6,648 nucleotides of DNA from Sedimenticola sp. (lineage in GTDB: Bacteria; Pseudomonadota; Gammaproteobacteria; Chromatiales; Chromatiaceae), in contig JAUXBK010000151.1 of assembly GCA_030619405.1 (NCBI GenBank), positions 1-6,648 on the forward strand, in the 5' to 3' direction. Every line of letters begins with the position of its first letter. The first letter of the stretch is position 1. Position numbers and translations under genes: made by a program. This document shows, one piece after another, positions 1 through 6,388 of the stretch. The notes under the pieces were generated by a model that was not told the DNA's origin, did not search any database, and was given only the letters and a program-made list of their open reading frames with translations.

Positions 1-231
1 CAGGTGTAACTCGGGTTCGTCGATGATCCACCAGCCGCCTGGGCCGCCGGTTCCGAGATCGAAGGGGTCTGCAAGTTTACCGCCGAGCATCGAAGACGCC
101 CGCGCATGTCGTGACGCCGGTCGCGGATGGGTGTGCAATTGCCCGTTCAGAATTGCCGCGACCAAGGTTTCGGGGACCTTTAACAGATCCTCGTAGGTGG
201 CGTGTCTGGCAGCGGGCTTCCCCCATTGCAA
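1..231 (-). CDS. Uma2-family (DUF820) endonuclease, amino-terminal part, cut by window edge, possibly frameshifted
   Basis: The reverse strand has an open frame running off the left edge, with a stop at 246-244 upstream. It reads KPAARHATYEDLL, then a LVAAILNGQLHTHPRP segment, RHARASSMLGGKL, and GGPGGWWIIDEPELHL at 48-1. This series is the hallmark amino-terminal half of Uma2 proteins, a PD-(D/E)XK nuclease fold whose natural role is poorly known. The carboxy-terminal catalytic part lies outside the window. Two things are odd. In this frame the only start is TTG at 231-229, just 2 nt from GGAG (237-234). ATG at 226-224 has ideal 7-nt spacing but is one base out of frame because of a five-G run (224-220); four Gs would give MGKPAARH. 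Also, the Glu usual in the VAEIL segment is Ala here (codon 156-154). The gene may be decaying, or the G run may be a sequencing error. It lies downstream of ssb on the same strand after a 156-nt gap. The family call is firm; intactness is doubtful. Confidence 0.75.
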   Translation of the reverse strand, partial: MQWGKPAARHATYEDLLKVPETLVAAILNGQLHTHPRPASRHARASSMLGGKLADPFDLGTGGPGGWWIIDEPELHL

Positions 232-237
232 GGCTCC
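224..237 (-). promoter_or_regulatory. Ribosome binding site and ATG that conflict with the Uma2 reading frame
   Basis: On the reverse strand GGAG (237-234) is followed after 7 nt by ATG (226-224), a textbook initiation site. The ATG sits one base out of frame with the Uma2-like body, so it argues that the five-G run 224-220 carries one extra G, in the genome or in the assembly. Confidence 0.55.
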
Positions 238-339
238 AGGAAATTAGCAGTCTATCGGCCTTAGAACTATCCTACTGCGCGAAGGGGGATGCCGAACACC
301 AGAGAACAGAGACAGGCCACGGTGTCTGCTGCATCTTTC

Positions 340-387
340 CCTAGGCCCTGTTTTTCCTCGGTCCTGCTTCTCTCCTCGGTCCTGCTT
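340..387 (-). repeat. Triple short direct repeat directly after the ssb stop codon
   Basis: The 15-bp word TCCTCGGTCCTGCTT occurs perfectly at 355-369 and 373-387, a period of 18 bp. A diverged third copy lies at 340-353 (CCTAGGCCCTGTTT, 3 differences in 14). The last copy abuts the ssb stop codon at 390-388. On the ssb strand the copies read as purine-rich AAGCAGGACCGAGGA. The 18-bp period equals six codons, so the repeats could come from a lengthened coding end or simple slippage. I see no strong hairpin followed by a T run here, so a terminator is not supported. Confidence 0.8.
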
Positions 388-855
388 TTAAAACGGAATA
401 TCGTCGTCGAAATCACCACCGCCACTGGGGGCACTGGGGGCAGCGGCGGGAGAGGACGGTGCAGCATTAGCGGGCTGGCTCGGACGGGGGCTGTCGAAAC
501 TGCTGCTGCCCCCGCTGCGGCTGTCCAGCATCTGCATCTCGTTGGCAATGATCTCGGTGGTGTAGCGGTCCTGACCATCCTGGCCTTGCCATTTTTTGGT
601 GCGGATACTCCCTTCCACGTAGACCTTGGAACCCTTCTTGAGATACTCGCCGGCGATCTCTCCCAGGCGGTTGAAGAAGACCACCCGGTGCCACTCGGTG
701 CGCTCCTGGGGCTCTCCGGTATTCTTGTCCTTCCAGGACTCGGAGGTGGCTAGGGTGACGTTCGCCACCGCATTGCCGTTGGGCATATAACGGACTTCCG
801 GATCCTTACCCAGGTTACCGATTAAAATAACCTTGTTGACGCCTCTGCTGGCCAT
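388..855 (-). CDS. ssb: Single-stranded DNA-binding protein SSB
   Basis: The product is a 155-residue SSB, which coats single-stranded DNA as a tetramer in replication, recombination and repair and recruits partner proteins by its tail. The start MASRGVNKVILIGNLGKDPE is typical. The OB fold covers about residues 1-110, with the aromatic DNA-stacking positions W41, W55, F61 and W89 (W40, W54, F60, W88 in E. coli numbering). A low-complexity Ser/Pro/Ala/Gly linker follows (about 112-147), and then the acidic tip FDDDIPF at 149-155, the docking peptide for partner proteins. At 155 residues it is shorter than the 178 of E. coli, mainly in the linker. AGGAG lies 5 nt before the ATG at 855-853. The gene follows the MFS transporter on the same strand after 79 nt, so co-transcription is likely. 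I found no LexA-type box upstream. Confidence 0.98.
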   Translation of the reverse strand: MASRGVNKVILIGNLGKDPEVRYMPNGNAVANVTLATSESWKDKNTGEPQERTEWHRVVFFNRLGEIAGEYLKKGSKVYVEGSIRTKKWQGQDGQDRYTTEIIANEMQMLDSRSGGSSSFDSPRPSQPANAAPSSPAAAPSAPSGGGDFDDDIPF

Positions 856-885
856 ATTTTCTCCTGTCTCTCTACTGTCTCATCC

Positions 886-891
886 ATGATA
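886..891 (-). promoter_or_regulatory. Possible -10 element for ssb
   Basis: On the reverse strand TATCAT (891-886) differs from TATAAT at one position and lies about 30 nt before the ssb ATG, leaving room for a short leader with the AGGAG site. No recognisable -35 box is found 16-18 bp upstream, so this is weak evidence for an internal promoter. Confidence 0.22.
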
Positions 892-934
892 TCTGAATCT
901 TCCGGCGCCCGTGTCGCGGCGCGGGAGCAACAGT

Positions 935-2329
935 CTACCCTCCCGGGCTGGAAAATGCATCCAGCTCGGCCATGTCGATCCGCTCCCTGTCGATCTTGAG
1001 ATAGGCCACCCCCTCCTCCGCCACCACGAAGGCGTCACCCACCCCTTCCAACTCCAGCAGTCGGGTATGCAACTCCCGGGCCCTGGCCTCATCGATCTCC
1101 CCGAGCACAAGGATATAGCTGCTCAGATAGGCGGGCCGGGCCATTCCAAAGGCGATCAGCAGCCACACCAGTGAGGCCAGTGCTCCAAACAGAAACACCC
1201 CGCCAAGATCATAATGGGTGTGCATCCAGCCACCGATCAGGCCACCGAGGAAGGCTCCGACGAACTGGGATGTAGAGTAAACCCCCATCGCAGTGCCCTT
1301 CGCCTCTGCCGGGGCCACCTTCGCGATCAGGGAGGGCAAAGTCGCCTCCAGCAGGTTGAAAGCGGTGAAATAGAGCAGCATGGAGAGTGCAATGCCAACC
1401 AGGGAGTGATAAAAGGTGAAAAACCCGATCTGACCCAGCGCCAGGGCGAAAACGCCGCCCAGGAAGACCGATTTCATCTTACGTCGCTTCTCGGCGATCA
1501 CCACGAACGGGATCATCAACCCCATGGCCAGCACCAGTGTCGGCAGATAGATCATCCAATGATGACCTGCCTGGAGTCCGGCATAGTCCCTGAGTGCCAG
1601 CGGCACCGCAAGAAAAACGGCAGTCAGGGTCATATGCAGGGTCATGATGCCCACATCCAGCCGCAGCAGGTTGGGGTTGGACAACACCCGCCCGAACTGG
1701 CCGGGCACCGGCTCGGTATCCCGGTGAAAATGACTCTCCCGTGGAGATGGGACCAGGAACAGGACGATGGCGATACCTCCCAGGGCAAGCACCGCCGTCA
1801 ACCAGAAGATTCCCGGAACCCCGATCCAGCTGTTGAGGATCGGACCCAGGATCATTGAGATGGCAAATGCGAAACCGATGCTGATACCGATCGTTGCCAT
1901 CACCTTGGTGCGGTGCTCGTCACGGCTCAGATCGGCTGCCAGCGCCATGATTGCCGCCGCGATCGCCCCCCCGCCCTGGATGGCACGACCGAGGATCACC
2001 CCCCAGATGGTATCGGCCTGGGCGGCCACCACGCTGCCGATGGCAAAGATGATCAGCCCCCCGATGATCACCGGCTTGCGCCCGATTCGATCCGACAGCA
2101 TGCCGAACGGGATCTGCAGGAAAGCCTGGGTCAAACCATAGGCACCGATAGCGATACCCACCAGCAGCGGCGTTACCCCTGCCAGCTCCTCCGCATACAG
2201 GGCAAACACGGGAAAGATCAGGAACAGCCCCAACATCCGCAGGGAAAAAATCCCCGCCAGGGAGAAAGCCGCACGTGTCTCCAGTGGAGACATCCCCTCG
2301 GTTCGTTCTATCTCTTTTGTTGCAGTCAT
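935..2329 (-). CDS. yajR: YajR-like MFS inner-membrane transporter with C-terminal YAM domain
   Basis: The product is a 464-residue major facilitator superfamily protein with about 12 hydrophobic segments between residues 20 and 398. The family motif A lies in the loop after TM2: G76-M-L-S-D80-R81-I-G83-R84-K85. Segments such as YGLTQAFLQIPFGMLSDRIG and KGTAMGVYSTSQF closely match E. coli YajR as I remember it. The cytoplasmic tail, about residues 401-464, matches YajR's small ferredoxin-like YAM domain (LLELEGVGDAFVVAEEGVAY, then LKID). YajR is a proton-driven transporter by structure; its physiological substrate is unknown, so none is assigned. The ATG at 2329-2327 has no clear Shine-Dalgarno. 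A second in-frame ATG (residue 13, MSPLETR) lines up with the MTPGERR region of E. coli YajR and could be the true start. The gene is divergent from uvrA and lies upstream of ssb. Confidence 0.9.
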   Translation of the reverse strand: MTATKEIERTEGMSPLETRAAFSLAGIFSLRMLGLFLIFPVFALYAEELAGVTPLLVGIAIGAYGLTQAFLQIPFGMLSDRIGRKPVIIGGLIIFAIGSVVAAQADTIWGVILGRAIQGGGAIAAAIMALAADLSRDEHRTKVMATIGISIGFAFAISMILGPILNSWIGVPGIFWLTAVLALGGIAIVLFLVPSPRESHFHRDTEPVPGQFGRVLSNPNLLRLDVGIMTLHMTLTAVFLAVPLALRDYAGLQAGHHWMIYLPTLVLAMGLMIPFVVIAEKRRKMKSVFLGGVFALALGQIGFFTFYHSLVGIALSMLLYFTAFNLLEATLPSLIAKVAPAEAKGTAMGVYSTSQFVGAFLGGLIGGWMHTHYDLGGVFLFGALASLVWLLIAFGMARPAYLSSYILVLGEIDEARARELHTRLLELEGVGDAFVVAEEGVAYLKIDRERIDMAELDAFSSPGG

Positions 2330-2359
2330 GGCAGTTTTATCAGTGGCAGCAGCGCAGAC

Positions 2360-2390
2360 TTTGGCCCGAATCCTGAAGACCGCGTATAGT
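2360..2390 (+). promoter_or_regulatory. Probable uvrA promoter in the uvrA/yajR divergent region
   Basis: TATAGT at 2385-2390 matches the -10 consensus at five of six positions. A poor -35 (TTGGCC, 2361-2366) lies 18 bp upstream. The predicted start near 2397 gives a leader of about 23 nt before the uvrA ATG. The -10 sits in TATAGTAT, whose reverse complement ATACTATA contains TACTAT and could serve as a -10 for yajR on the other strand, but no matching -35 is visible for that direction. There is no CTGT-N8-ACAG LexA box between 2330 and 2419. Confidence 0.4.
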
Positions 2391-2419
2391 ATCAGGTTCG
2401 CTTATTCACTGGTACGCAG

Positions 2420-5245
2420 ATGGACACCATCCACATCCGGGGTGTGCGCACCCACAATCTGAAGAACATCGACCTGGATCTCCCCCGGGACAAGCTGATC
2501 GTCTTCACTGGCCTCTCCGGCTCCGGCAAATCGTCGCTGGCTTTCGACACCATCTATGCAGAAGGGCAGCGCCGCTATGTGGAGTCGCTCTCCGCTTATG
2601 CGCGCCAATTCCTCTCCATGATGGAGAAACCGGATGTGGATCATATCGAGGGGCTGTCGCCCGCCATCTCCATCGAGCAGAAAACGACATCCCACAACCC
2701 ACGCTCCACGGTCGGCACCATTACCGAGATCTATGACTACCTGAGGCTGCTGTTCGCCCGTGCCGGAACCCCCCGTTGCCCGGTACACGATGAACCGCTC
2801 GAGGCCCGCACCATCAGCCAGATGGTAGACCAGGTACTGGCACTGCCAGCCGGCAGCAGGCTGATGCTGCTGGCCCCGGTAATCTCCGACCGCAAGGGTG
2901 AGCACCAGAAACTGTTGAGTGAACTCAATGCCCAAGGGTTCATACGCGCCCGGGTCGACAGCGAAATATACGAACTGGACGACCCCCCTGAACTGGAACT
3001 GCACCGCAAACACACCATCGAAGCAGTGGTGGACCGTTTCCGGGTACGGGAGGATCTCTCCCTGCGGCTGGCGGAGTCGTTCGAGACCGCGCTGAATCTC
3101 TCCGGGGGGCTTGCCCGGGTGGCCTGGATGGACGACCCGGCCGCGGAGGAGCTGGTCTTTTCCGCCAACTTTGCCTGCCCCGTGTGCGGTTACAGCCTGC
3201 CGGAACTGGAGCCCCGGCTCTTCTCCTTCAACAACCCGGCTGGGGCATGCCCCACCTGTGACGGACTGGGGGTAGAACAGTTCTTCGACCCGGAACGGGT
3301 GGCGGGGCACCCCCATCTGAGCCTGGCAGCGGGCGCAGTACGGGGCTGGGACCGGCGTAACGCCTACTATTTCCAGATGCTCCAGGCCCTCAGTAAGCAC
3401 TACGGTTTCAATGTCGAGACCCCATGGGACGAGTTGCCAGAAAAGATCAGGCAGGCCATCCTCTATGGCAGCGGCAAAGACCCGATCAAATTCAGCTATT
3501 TCAATGAGCGTGGCGGGCGACACCACAAGACCCACCCCTTCGAAGGCATCATCCGCAACATGGAACGGCGCTACCGGGAAACCGAATCCAACGCGGTGCG
3601 CGAAGAGCTCTCCCGTTATATCTCTACCCACCCCTGCCCCGAGTGCAAGGGTACCCGGCTCAACGAAGCGGCCCGCCATGTATTCGTTGCAGAGCACAAC
3701 CTTCCATCCATCACCGCCATGCCCATCGGCCAGGCGTTCGATTTCTTCGAGCAACTGAGGCTGCCGGGAAAACAGGGGGAAATTGCCGTCCGCATCGTCA
3801 AGGAGATCAATCAGCGACTCAGCTTTCTGGTCAACGTCGGACTCGATTATCTGACCCTGGACCGCAGTGCTGAAACCCTCTCCGGCGGTGAGGCTCAACG
3901 TATCCGACTGGCCAGCCAGATTGGCGCCGGCCTGGTCGGCGTCATGTACATCCTGGATGAGCCCTCCATCGGCCTGCATCAGCGGGACAATGATCGACTG
4001 TTGAAGACACTCACCTATCTACGCGATCTGGGAAATACGGTAATCGTGGTGGAACACGACGAGGAAGCGATCCGTAGCGCCGATCTGGTGGTGGACATAG
4101 GCCCAGGCGCCGGTGTACATGGCGGCACTATCGTCGCCAGGGGAACCGCTGACGAGATTGCCACCATCGAAGGATCCCTCACCGGCCAGTATCTCTCAGG
4201 AATGCTTGCCATCGAGCTGCCCGAACAGCGTACGCCACCGGATCCCGAGAGACAGTTGAGCATACTCGGGGCCACCGGGAACAACCTGAAAACGGTAGAT
4301 CTGCACCTTCCTGTCGGGTTGTTTACCTGCGTCACTGGTGTCTCTGGCTCAGGCAAATCGACGCTGATCAACGATACCCTCTATCCACTGGCCGCCACGC
4401 TGTTGAATGCCGCCAACCGGAATGCGGCGCCCCATGCCGGGATGCAGGGCATGGAACTGTTCGACAAGGTGGTGGATATCGACCAGAGTCCGATCGGGCG
4501 CACCCCCCGCTCCAACCCGGCCACCTACACCGGTCTCTTCACGCCGATCCGGGAGCTGTTTGCCGGCACCCAGGAGGCGCGCTCCAGGGGCTACGCACCC
4601 GGCCGGTTCAGTTTCAACGTCAAAGGTGGCCGCTGCGAGGCCTGCCGTGGAGATGGCGTGATCAAGGTCGAGATGCACTTTCTGCCAGACATCTATGTGC
4701 AGTGCGACGTCTGCAAGGGCAAACGCTACAACCGGGAGACGCTGGAGATTCGATACAAGGGAAAGAGTATCGATCAGGTGCTGAACCTCACCATCGAGGA
4801 TGCCCTGACCTTCTTCGATGCGATACCTGCGATTAAGCGCAAACTGCAGACTCTCATGGATGTGGGTCTCTCCTATGTAAAGCTCGGTCAAAATGCCACC
4901 ACCCTCTCCGGTGGCGAGGCCCAGCGCGTCAAACTATCCAGGGAACTCTCCAAACGGGATACAGGCAATACCCTCTACATCCTGGATGAACCCACCACCG
5001 GACTCCACTTCCACGACGTCAAGCACCTGCTGACGGTGCTGCACCGTCTACGGGATCACGGCAATACGGTAGTGGTGATCGAGCACAATCTGGACGTCAT
5101 CAAGACCGCTGACTGGGTCGTGGACCTGGGCCCGGAGGGCGGCAACCGGGGGGGGGAGATCGTCGCCCAGGGGACACCGGAGGCGGTGGCCGGGGTGGAG
5201 GCTTCCTATACCGGGCAGTATCTAAAAAAGATGTTTGAGAAGTGA
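2420..5245 (+). CDS. uvrA: UvrABC excinuclease subunit A (UvrA), full length
   Basis: UvrA is the damage-sensing ATPase of nucleotide excision repair: a dimer scans DNA with UvrB, loads UvrB at lesions and leaves before UvrC cuts. The 941 residues compare with 940 in E. coli. Two ABC ATPase modules are complete. Module I has Walker A at G31-S38 (K37), the signature LSGGEAQR from L487 and Walker B ending D513-E514. Module II has Walker A at G640-T648 (K646), its signature from L829 and Walker B at D856-E857. Zinc-binding cysteine pairs are present at C253/C256 with C277/C280 and at C739/C742 with C762/C765; a further CPEC pair lies in the HPCPECKGTR segment. I see no frameshift or missing key residue. 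The ATG at 2420 is supported by the conserved start MDTIHIRGVRTHNLKNIDL, though no good Shine-Dalgarno precedes it. It is convergent with the SAM hydrolase gene, with a repeat element between them. Confidence 0.99.
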   Translation: MDTIHIRGVRTHNLKNIDLDLPRDKLIVFTGLSGSGKSSLAFDTIYAEGQRRYVESLSAYARQFLSMMEKPDVDHIEGLSPAISIEQKTTSHNPRSTVGTITEIYDYLRLLFARAGTPRCPVHDEPLEARTISQMVDQVLALPAGSRLMLLAPVISDRKGEHQKLLSELNAQGFIRARVDSEIYELDDPPELELHRKHTIEAVVDRFRVREDLSLRLAESFETALNLSGGLARVAWMDDPAAEELVFSANFACPVCGYSLPELEPRLFSFNNPAGACPTCDGLGVEQFFDPERVAGHPHLSLAAGAVRGWDRRNAYYFQMLQALSKHYGFNVETPWDELPEKIRQAILYGSGKDPIKFSYFNERGGRHHKTHPFEGIIRNMERRYRETESNAVREELSRYISTHPCPECKGTRLNEAARHVFVAEHNLPSITAMPIGQAFDFFEQLRLPGKQGEIAVRIVKEINQRLSFLVNVGLDYLTLDRSAETLSGGEAQRIRLASQIGAGLVGVMYILDEPSIGLHQRDNDRLLKTLTYLRDLGNTVIVVEHDEEAIRSADLVVDIGPGAGVHGGTIVARGTADEIATIEGSLTGQYLSGMLAIELPEQRTPPDPERQLSILGATGNNLKTVDLHLPVGLFTCVTGVSGSGKSTLINDTLYPLAATLLNAANRNAAPHAGMQGMELFDKVVDIDQSPIGRTPRSNPATYTGLFTPIRELFAGTQEARSRGYAPGRFSFNVKGGRCEACRGDGVIKVEMHFLPDIYVQCDVCKGKRYNRETLEIRYKGKSIDQVLNLTIEDALTFFDAIPAIKRKLQTLMDVGLSYVKLGQNATTLSGGEAQRVKLSRELSKRDTGNTLYILDEPTTGLHFHDVKHLLTVLHRLRDHGNTVVVIEHNLDVIKTADWVVDLGPEGGNRGGEIVAQGTPEAVAGVEASYTGQYLKKMFEK

Positions 5246-5267
5246 TTCTAGTTTTAGCCTTACTTGA

Positions 5268-5279
5268 GTAACCGTTCAC
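5268..5279 (+). repeat. GTAACCGTTCAC boundary repeat, copy 1
   Basis: This 12-bp word recurs perfectly at 6553-6564 and over 10 bp at 6340-6349, always in the same orientation. An imperfect inverted copy (11 of 13 with one further base) lies at 5542-5554. This copy marks the left outer edge of the CGGAT element, 22 bp after the uvrA stop codon. Confidence 0.65.
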
Positions 5280-5297
5280 GGGAGCGATAAACATTCA

Positions 5298-5327
5298 GCC
5301 ACGGATTGACGCGGATCAAACACGGAT
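5298..5327 (+). repeat. Left arm of the CGGAT inverted repeat
   Basis: The arm reads GCC ACGGAT TG ACGCGGAT CAA ACACGGAT. GGAT cores begin at 5303, 5313 and 5324, close to one helical turn apart. It pairs with 5500-5529 at 25 of 30 positions, with mismatches mainly in the linkers between units, which suggests the units are the constrained part. Confidence 0.85.
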
Positions 5328-5501
5328 TGATTTGATAGCACAAGCCTCTCGAACCCTACTTTTCGGGCGCCTATGTCAATTGGCAGCCGACCTCCGTCCC
5401 AGTAACCTTAAACTCGTTAAACAACTGTTTCTCCAGACTTCAACAGCTGCCCCAATAATAGATTTCGTGATGCCTTCGCGTATCAAAAACCAAAACAACA
5501 T
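5324..5501 (-). pseudogene. Remnant of a GxxExxY-type (PDDEXK_3) protein gene, internally deleted and frameshifted
   Basis: Three reading frames on the reverse strand together resemble the two ends of one gene. An ATG at 5501-5499, inside the inner edge of the right repeat arm, opens a frame whose residues 8-24 read REGITKSIIGAAVEVWR; this matches the family's amino terminus (IxxKIIGAAxEVHR). It continues out of frame to a stop at 5378-5376. From 5436 a second frame reads LEKQLFNEFKVTGTEVG, like the family's QLLNYLKxTGxEVGLL segment. From 5380 a third reads GARKVGFERLVLSNQS, like its terminal FGxxxxxFKRLVL. The middle, with the GxxExxY motif and the nuclease-core ExK strand, is absent, so roughly half of a gene that is normally 120-135 codons is lost. 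Function is certainly gone. Family assignment is by eye from short segments and is probable rather than proven; chance resemblance of one piece is possible, but all three in the right order is unlikely. Confidence 0.6.
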
Positions 5502-5529
5502 CCGTGTGTAATCCGCGTTGATCCGCGGC
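5500..5529 (-). repeat. Right arm of the CGGAT inverted repeat
   Basis: On the plus strand the arm reads ATCCGTGT GTA ATCCGCGT TG ATCCGCGGC, the mirror of 5298-5327, with ATCC cores beginning at 5500, 5511 and 5521. The ATG of the decayed gene is at its inner edge. The SAM hydrolase stop codon lies 28 bp beyond its outer end. Confidence 0.85.
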
Positions 5530-5557
5530 CATTTTTTCGTTCGTGAACGCCTACAAC

Positions 5558-6307
5558 CTATCCAACCACCTCGACCCGGTCACCGACCCGCAGCCCCAGC
5601 AGGCGATCCGCCCGCCCCTGATTGACCGCGATCTCCACCAGTCCGATGGAGTTTTTGTACCAGAACGGGGTGTGCGGCGGGATTTCACAGAAGGTGCGGG
5701 CATAGTCGAGCCGCCGGCCATTCGCCGCCAGCACGGGGGCCTCTTTGACGGTTTCAGCCCGGATACCCGTGATTGCGTTGCCGAAGTGGTCAATATAGAT
5801 CACCTCACCCAGATCCAGTGGCCACTCCGCCCCCACCACCCGGTCTGGAGAGATGACCCGAGATTCGGCCAGTTCCCCAAGGCATAACCGGGCCGCGATC
5901 GGCGCAAACAGGTCTCGCCCGTGAAAGCTGTCAGAGAGTTCCCGGGGATGCCACTCCACGACCCGCACCTCGCTTGGCCCAAGGCGCTTCAGGATCGCTG
6001 CAAACAGCCCATTGTCGGGGCCGACGAACCAGTGGGGGCCGGAGCGTATCGCCAGGGGGGAGCGCTGCCCGCCCACGCCTGGGTCCACTACCGCGAGGAA
6101 GAGGGTATTTGCCGGCGTTTTGGAGGCCAGCGCAGCCAGCAGGCTGGCGGACCGGCGGGGATCGAAAACCGGGGCATCGGATAGGAGCGTAACGACCGGA
6201 ATATCCACGCCCAAAGAGAGCAGCGTCAGTTCCAACTGTCCCTGGTAGAGCCCCTCCCCGCCAAAGTCGGTGAAGAGCGCGATCCTTTGTGGCCTGACGT
6301 CTTTCAT
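5558..6307 (-). CDS. S-adenosyl-L-methionine hydrolase (adenosine-forming), DUF62 / SAM hydroxide adenosyltransferase
   Basis: The 249-residue product matches the family that hydrolyses SAM to adenosine and methionine and is related to the fluorinase and chlorinase enzymes. The amino-terminal domain begins with IALFTDFGGEGLYQGQ (D14 in TDFG). The water-activating Asp-Arg-His set seen in archaeal homologues is present as D75 and R82 in VVDPGVGGQRS and H129 in SFHGRDLFAP. The conserved PDNGL (97-101) and the carboxy-terminal FGNAITGI and SIGLVEIAVNQGRAD segments are also present, so the protein looks intact and cytoplasmic with no signal peptide. Halogenase activity is not implied, because most bacterial members are annotated as hydrolases. 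The start ATG at 6307-6305 lacks a clear Shine-Dalgarno, but family homology begins almost at once, so no later start fits. The gene stands alone, bracketed by two inverted-repeat elements. Its physiological role, perhaps SAM turnover, is not well established. Confidence 0.92.
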   Translation of the reverse strand: MKDVRPQRIALFTDFGGEGLYQGQLELTLLSLGVDIPVVTLLSDAPVFDPRRSASLLAALASKTPANTLFLAVVDPGVGGQRSPLAIRSGPHWFVGPDNGLFAAILKRLGPSEVRVVEWHPRELSDSFHGRDLFAPIAARLCLGELAESRVISPDRVVGAEWPLDLGEVIYIDHFGNAITGIRAETVKEAPVLAANGRRLDYARTFCEIPPHTPFWYKNSIGLVEIAVNQGRADRLLGLRVGDRVEVVG

Positions 6308-6332
6308 AATGGGGGCAAGAAACAGAAGTCAG

Positions 6333-6338
6333 AATATA
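6333..6338 (-). promoter_or_regulatory. Possible -10 element for the SAM hydrolase gene
   Basis: On the reverse strand TATATT (6338-6333) differs from TATAAT at one position and would start transcription near 6326, about 20 nt before the ATG. I find no good -35 box at 16-18 bp. The site immediately neighbours the GTAACCGTTC repeat at 6340-6349, so the promoter would overlap the edge of the repeat element. Confidence 0.3.
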
Positions 6339-6339
6339 G

Positions 6340-6349
6340 GTAACCGTTC
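6340..6349 (+). repeat. GTAACCGTTC boundary repeat, copy 2
   Basis: This is a 10-bp perfect match to the word at 5268 and 6553. It lies 39 bp outside the left arm of the AT-rich inverted repeat, between that repeat and the SAM hydrolase start. Confidence 0.6.
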
Positions 6350-6388
6350 CAGAGGTAAGGGCCAGGTTTATTCCGACCGTATTTTTTT

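Larger units (their letters stand above)
5268..5554. mobile_element. Inverted-repeat element (MITE-like) with phased CGGAT units, containing a decayed gene
   Basis: The 312-bp gap between the converging uvrA and SAM hydrolase genes is almost filled by one nested inverted structure. Outermost, CGTTCACG (5273-5280) pairs with CGTGAACG (5542-5549); widened, GTAACCGTTCACG faces GTAGGCGTTCACG on the other strand. Next, arms 5298-5327 and 5500-5529 match at 25 of 30 positions. Innermost, TTTGATA (5331-5337) pairs with TATCAAA (5481-5487). Each main arm has three GGAT cores 10 and 11 bp apart. The interior carries coding remnants on the reverse strand. The right arm is followed by T6 (5532-5537), but the roughly 170-nt interior makes an ordinary intrinsic terminator unlikely. 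The combination suggests an internally deleted, non-autonomous derivative of a larger mobile unit. No transposase is present and no clean target-site duplication was identified, so mobility is inferred. Confidence 0.7.

Noticed and set aside
289..753. Plus-strand open frame opposite ssb
   Set aside because: It is the antisense of the Ser/Pro/Gly SSB linker and OB fold; the SSB reading is unambiguous.
905..922. GCGCC/GGCGC hairpin between yajR and ssb as a terminator
   Set aside because: The stem is 5 bp with an 8-nt loop and no T run on either strand; weak attenuation cannot be excluded but is not supported.
1214..1858. Open frame on the plus strand opposite the MFS gene
   Set aside because: The translation is Gln/His-rich low-complexity sequence typical of an antisense reading of membrane-protein codons, while the reverse strand encodes a clear YajR-like protein.
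2402..3979. Long open frame antisense to uvrA
   Set aside because: It mirrors the codon bias of a certain uvrA gene, has no recognisable domain, and would overlap conserved coding sequence throughout.
4349..4891. Open frame antisense to the second half of uvrA
   Set aside because: It lies wholly within conserved UvrA module II coding and has no family-like motif; a GC-rich shadow.
5260..5271. TTACT-TG-AGTAA palindrome after uvrA as a terminator
   Set aside because: The stem is only 5 bp, AT-rich, with a 2-nt loop and no following T run.
5298..5529. CRISPR array
   Set aside because: The repeat units are about 10 bp, mirrored rather than direct, with no spacers of regular length and no cas genes.
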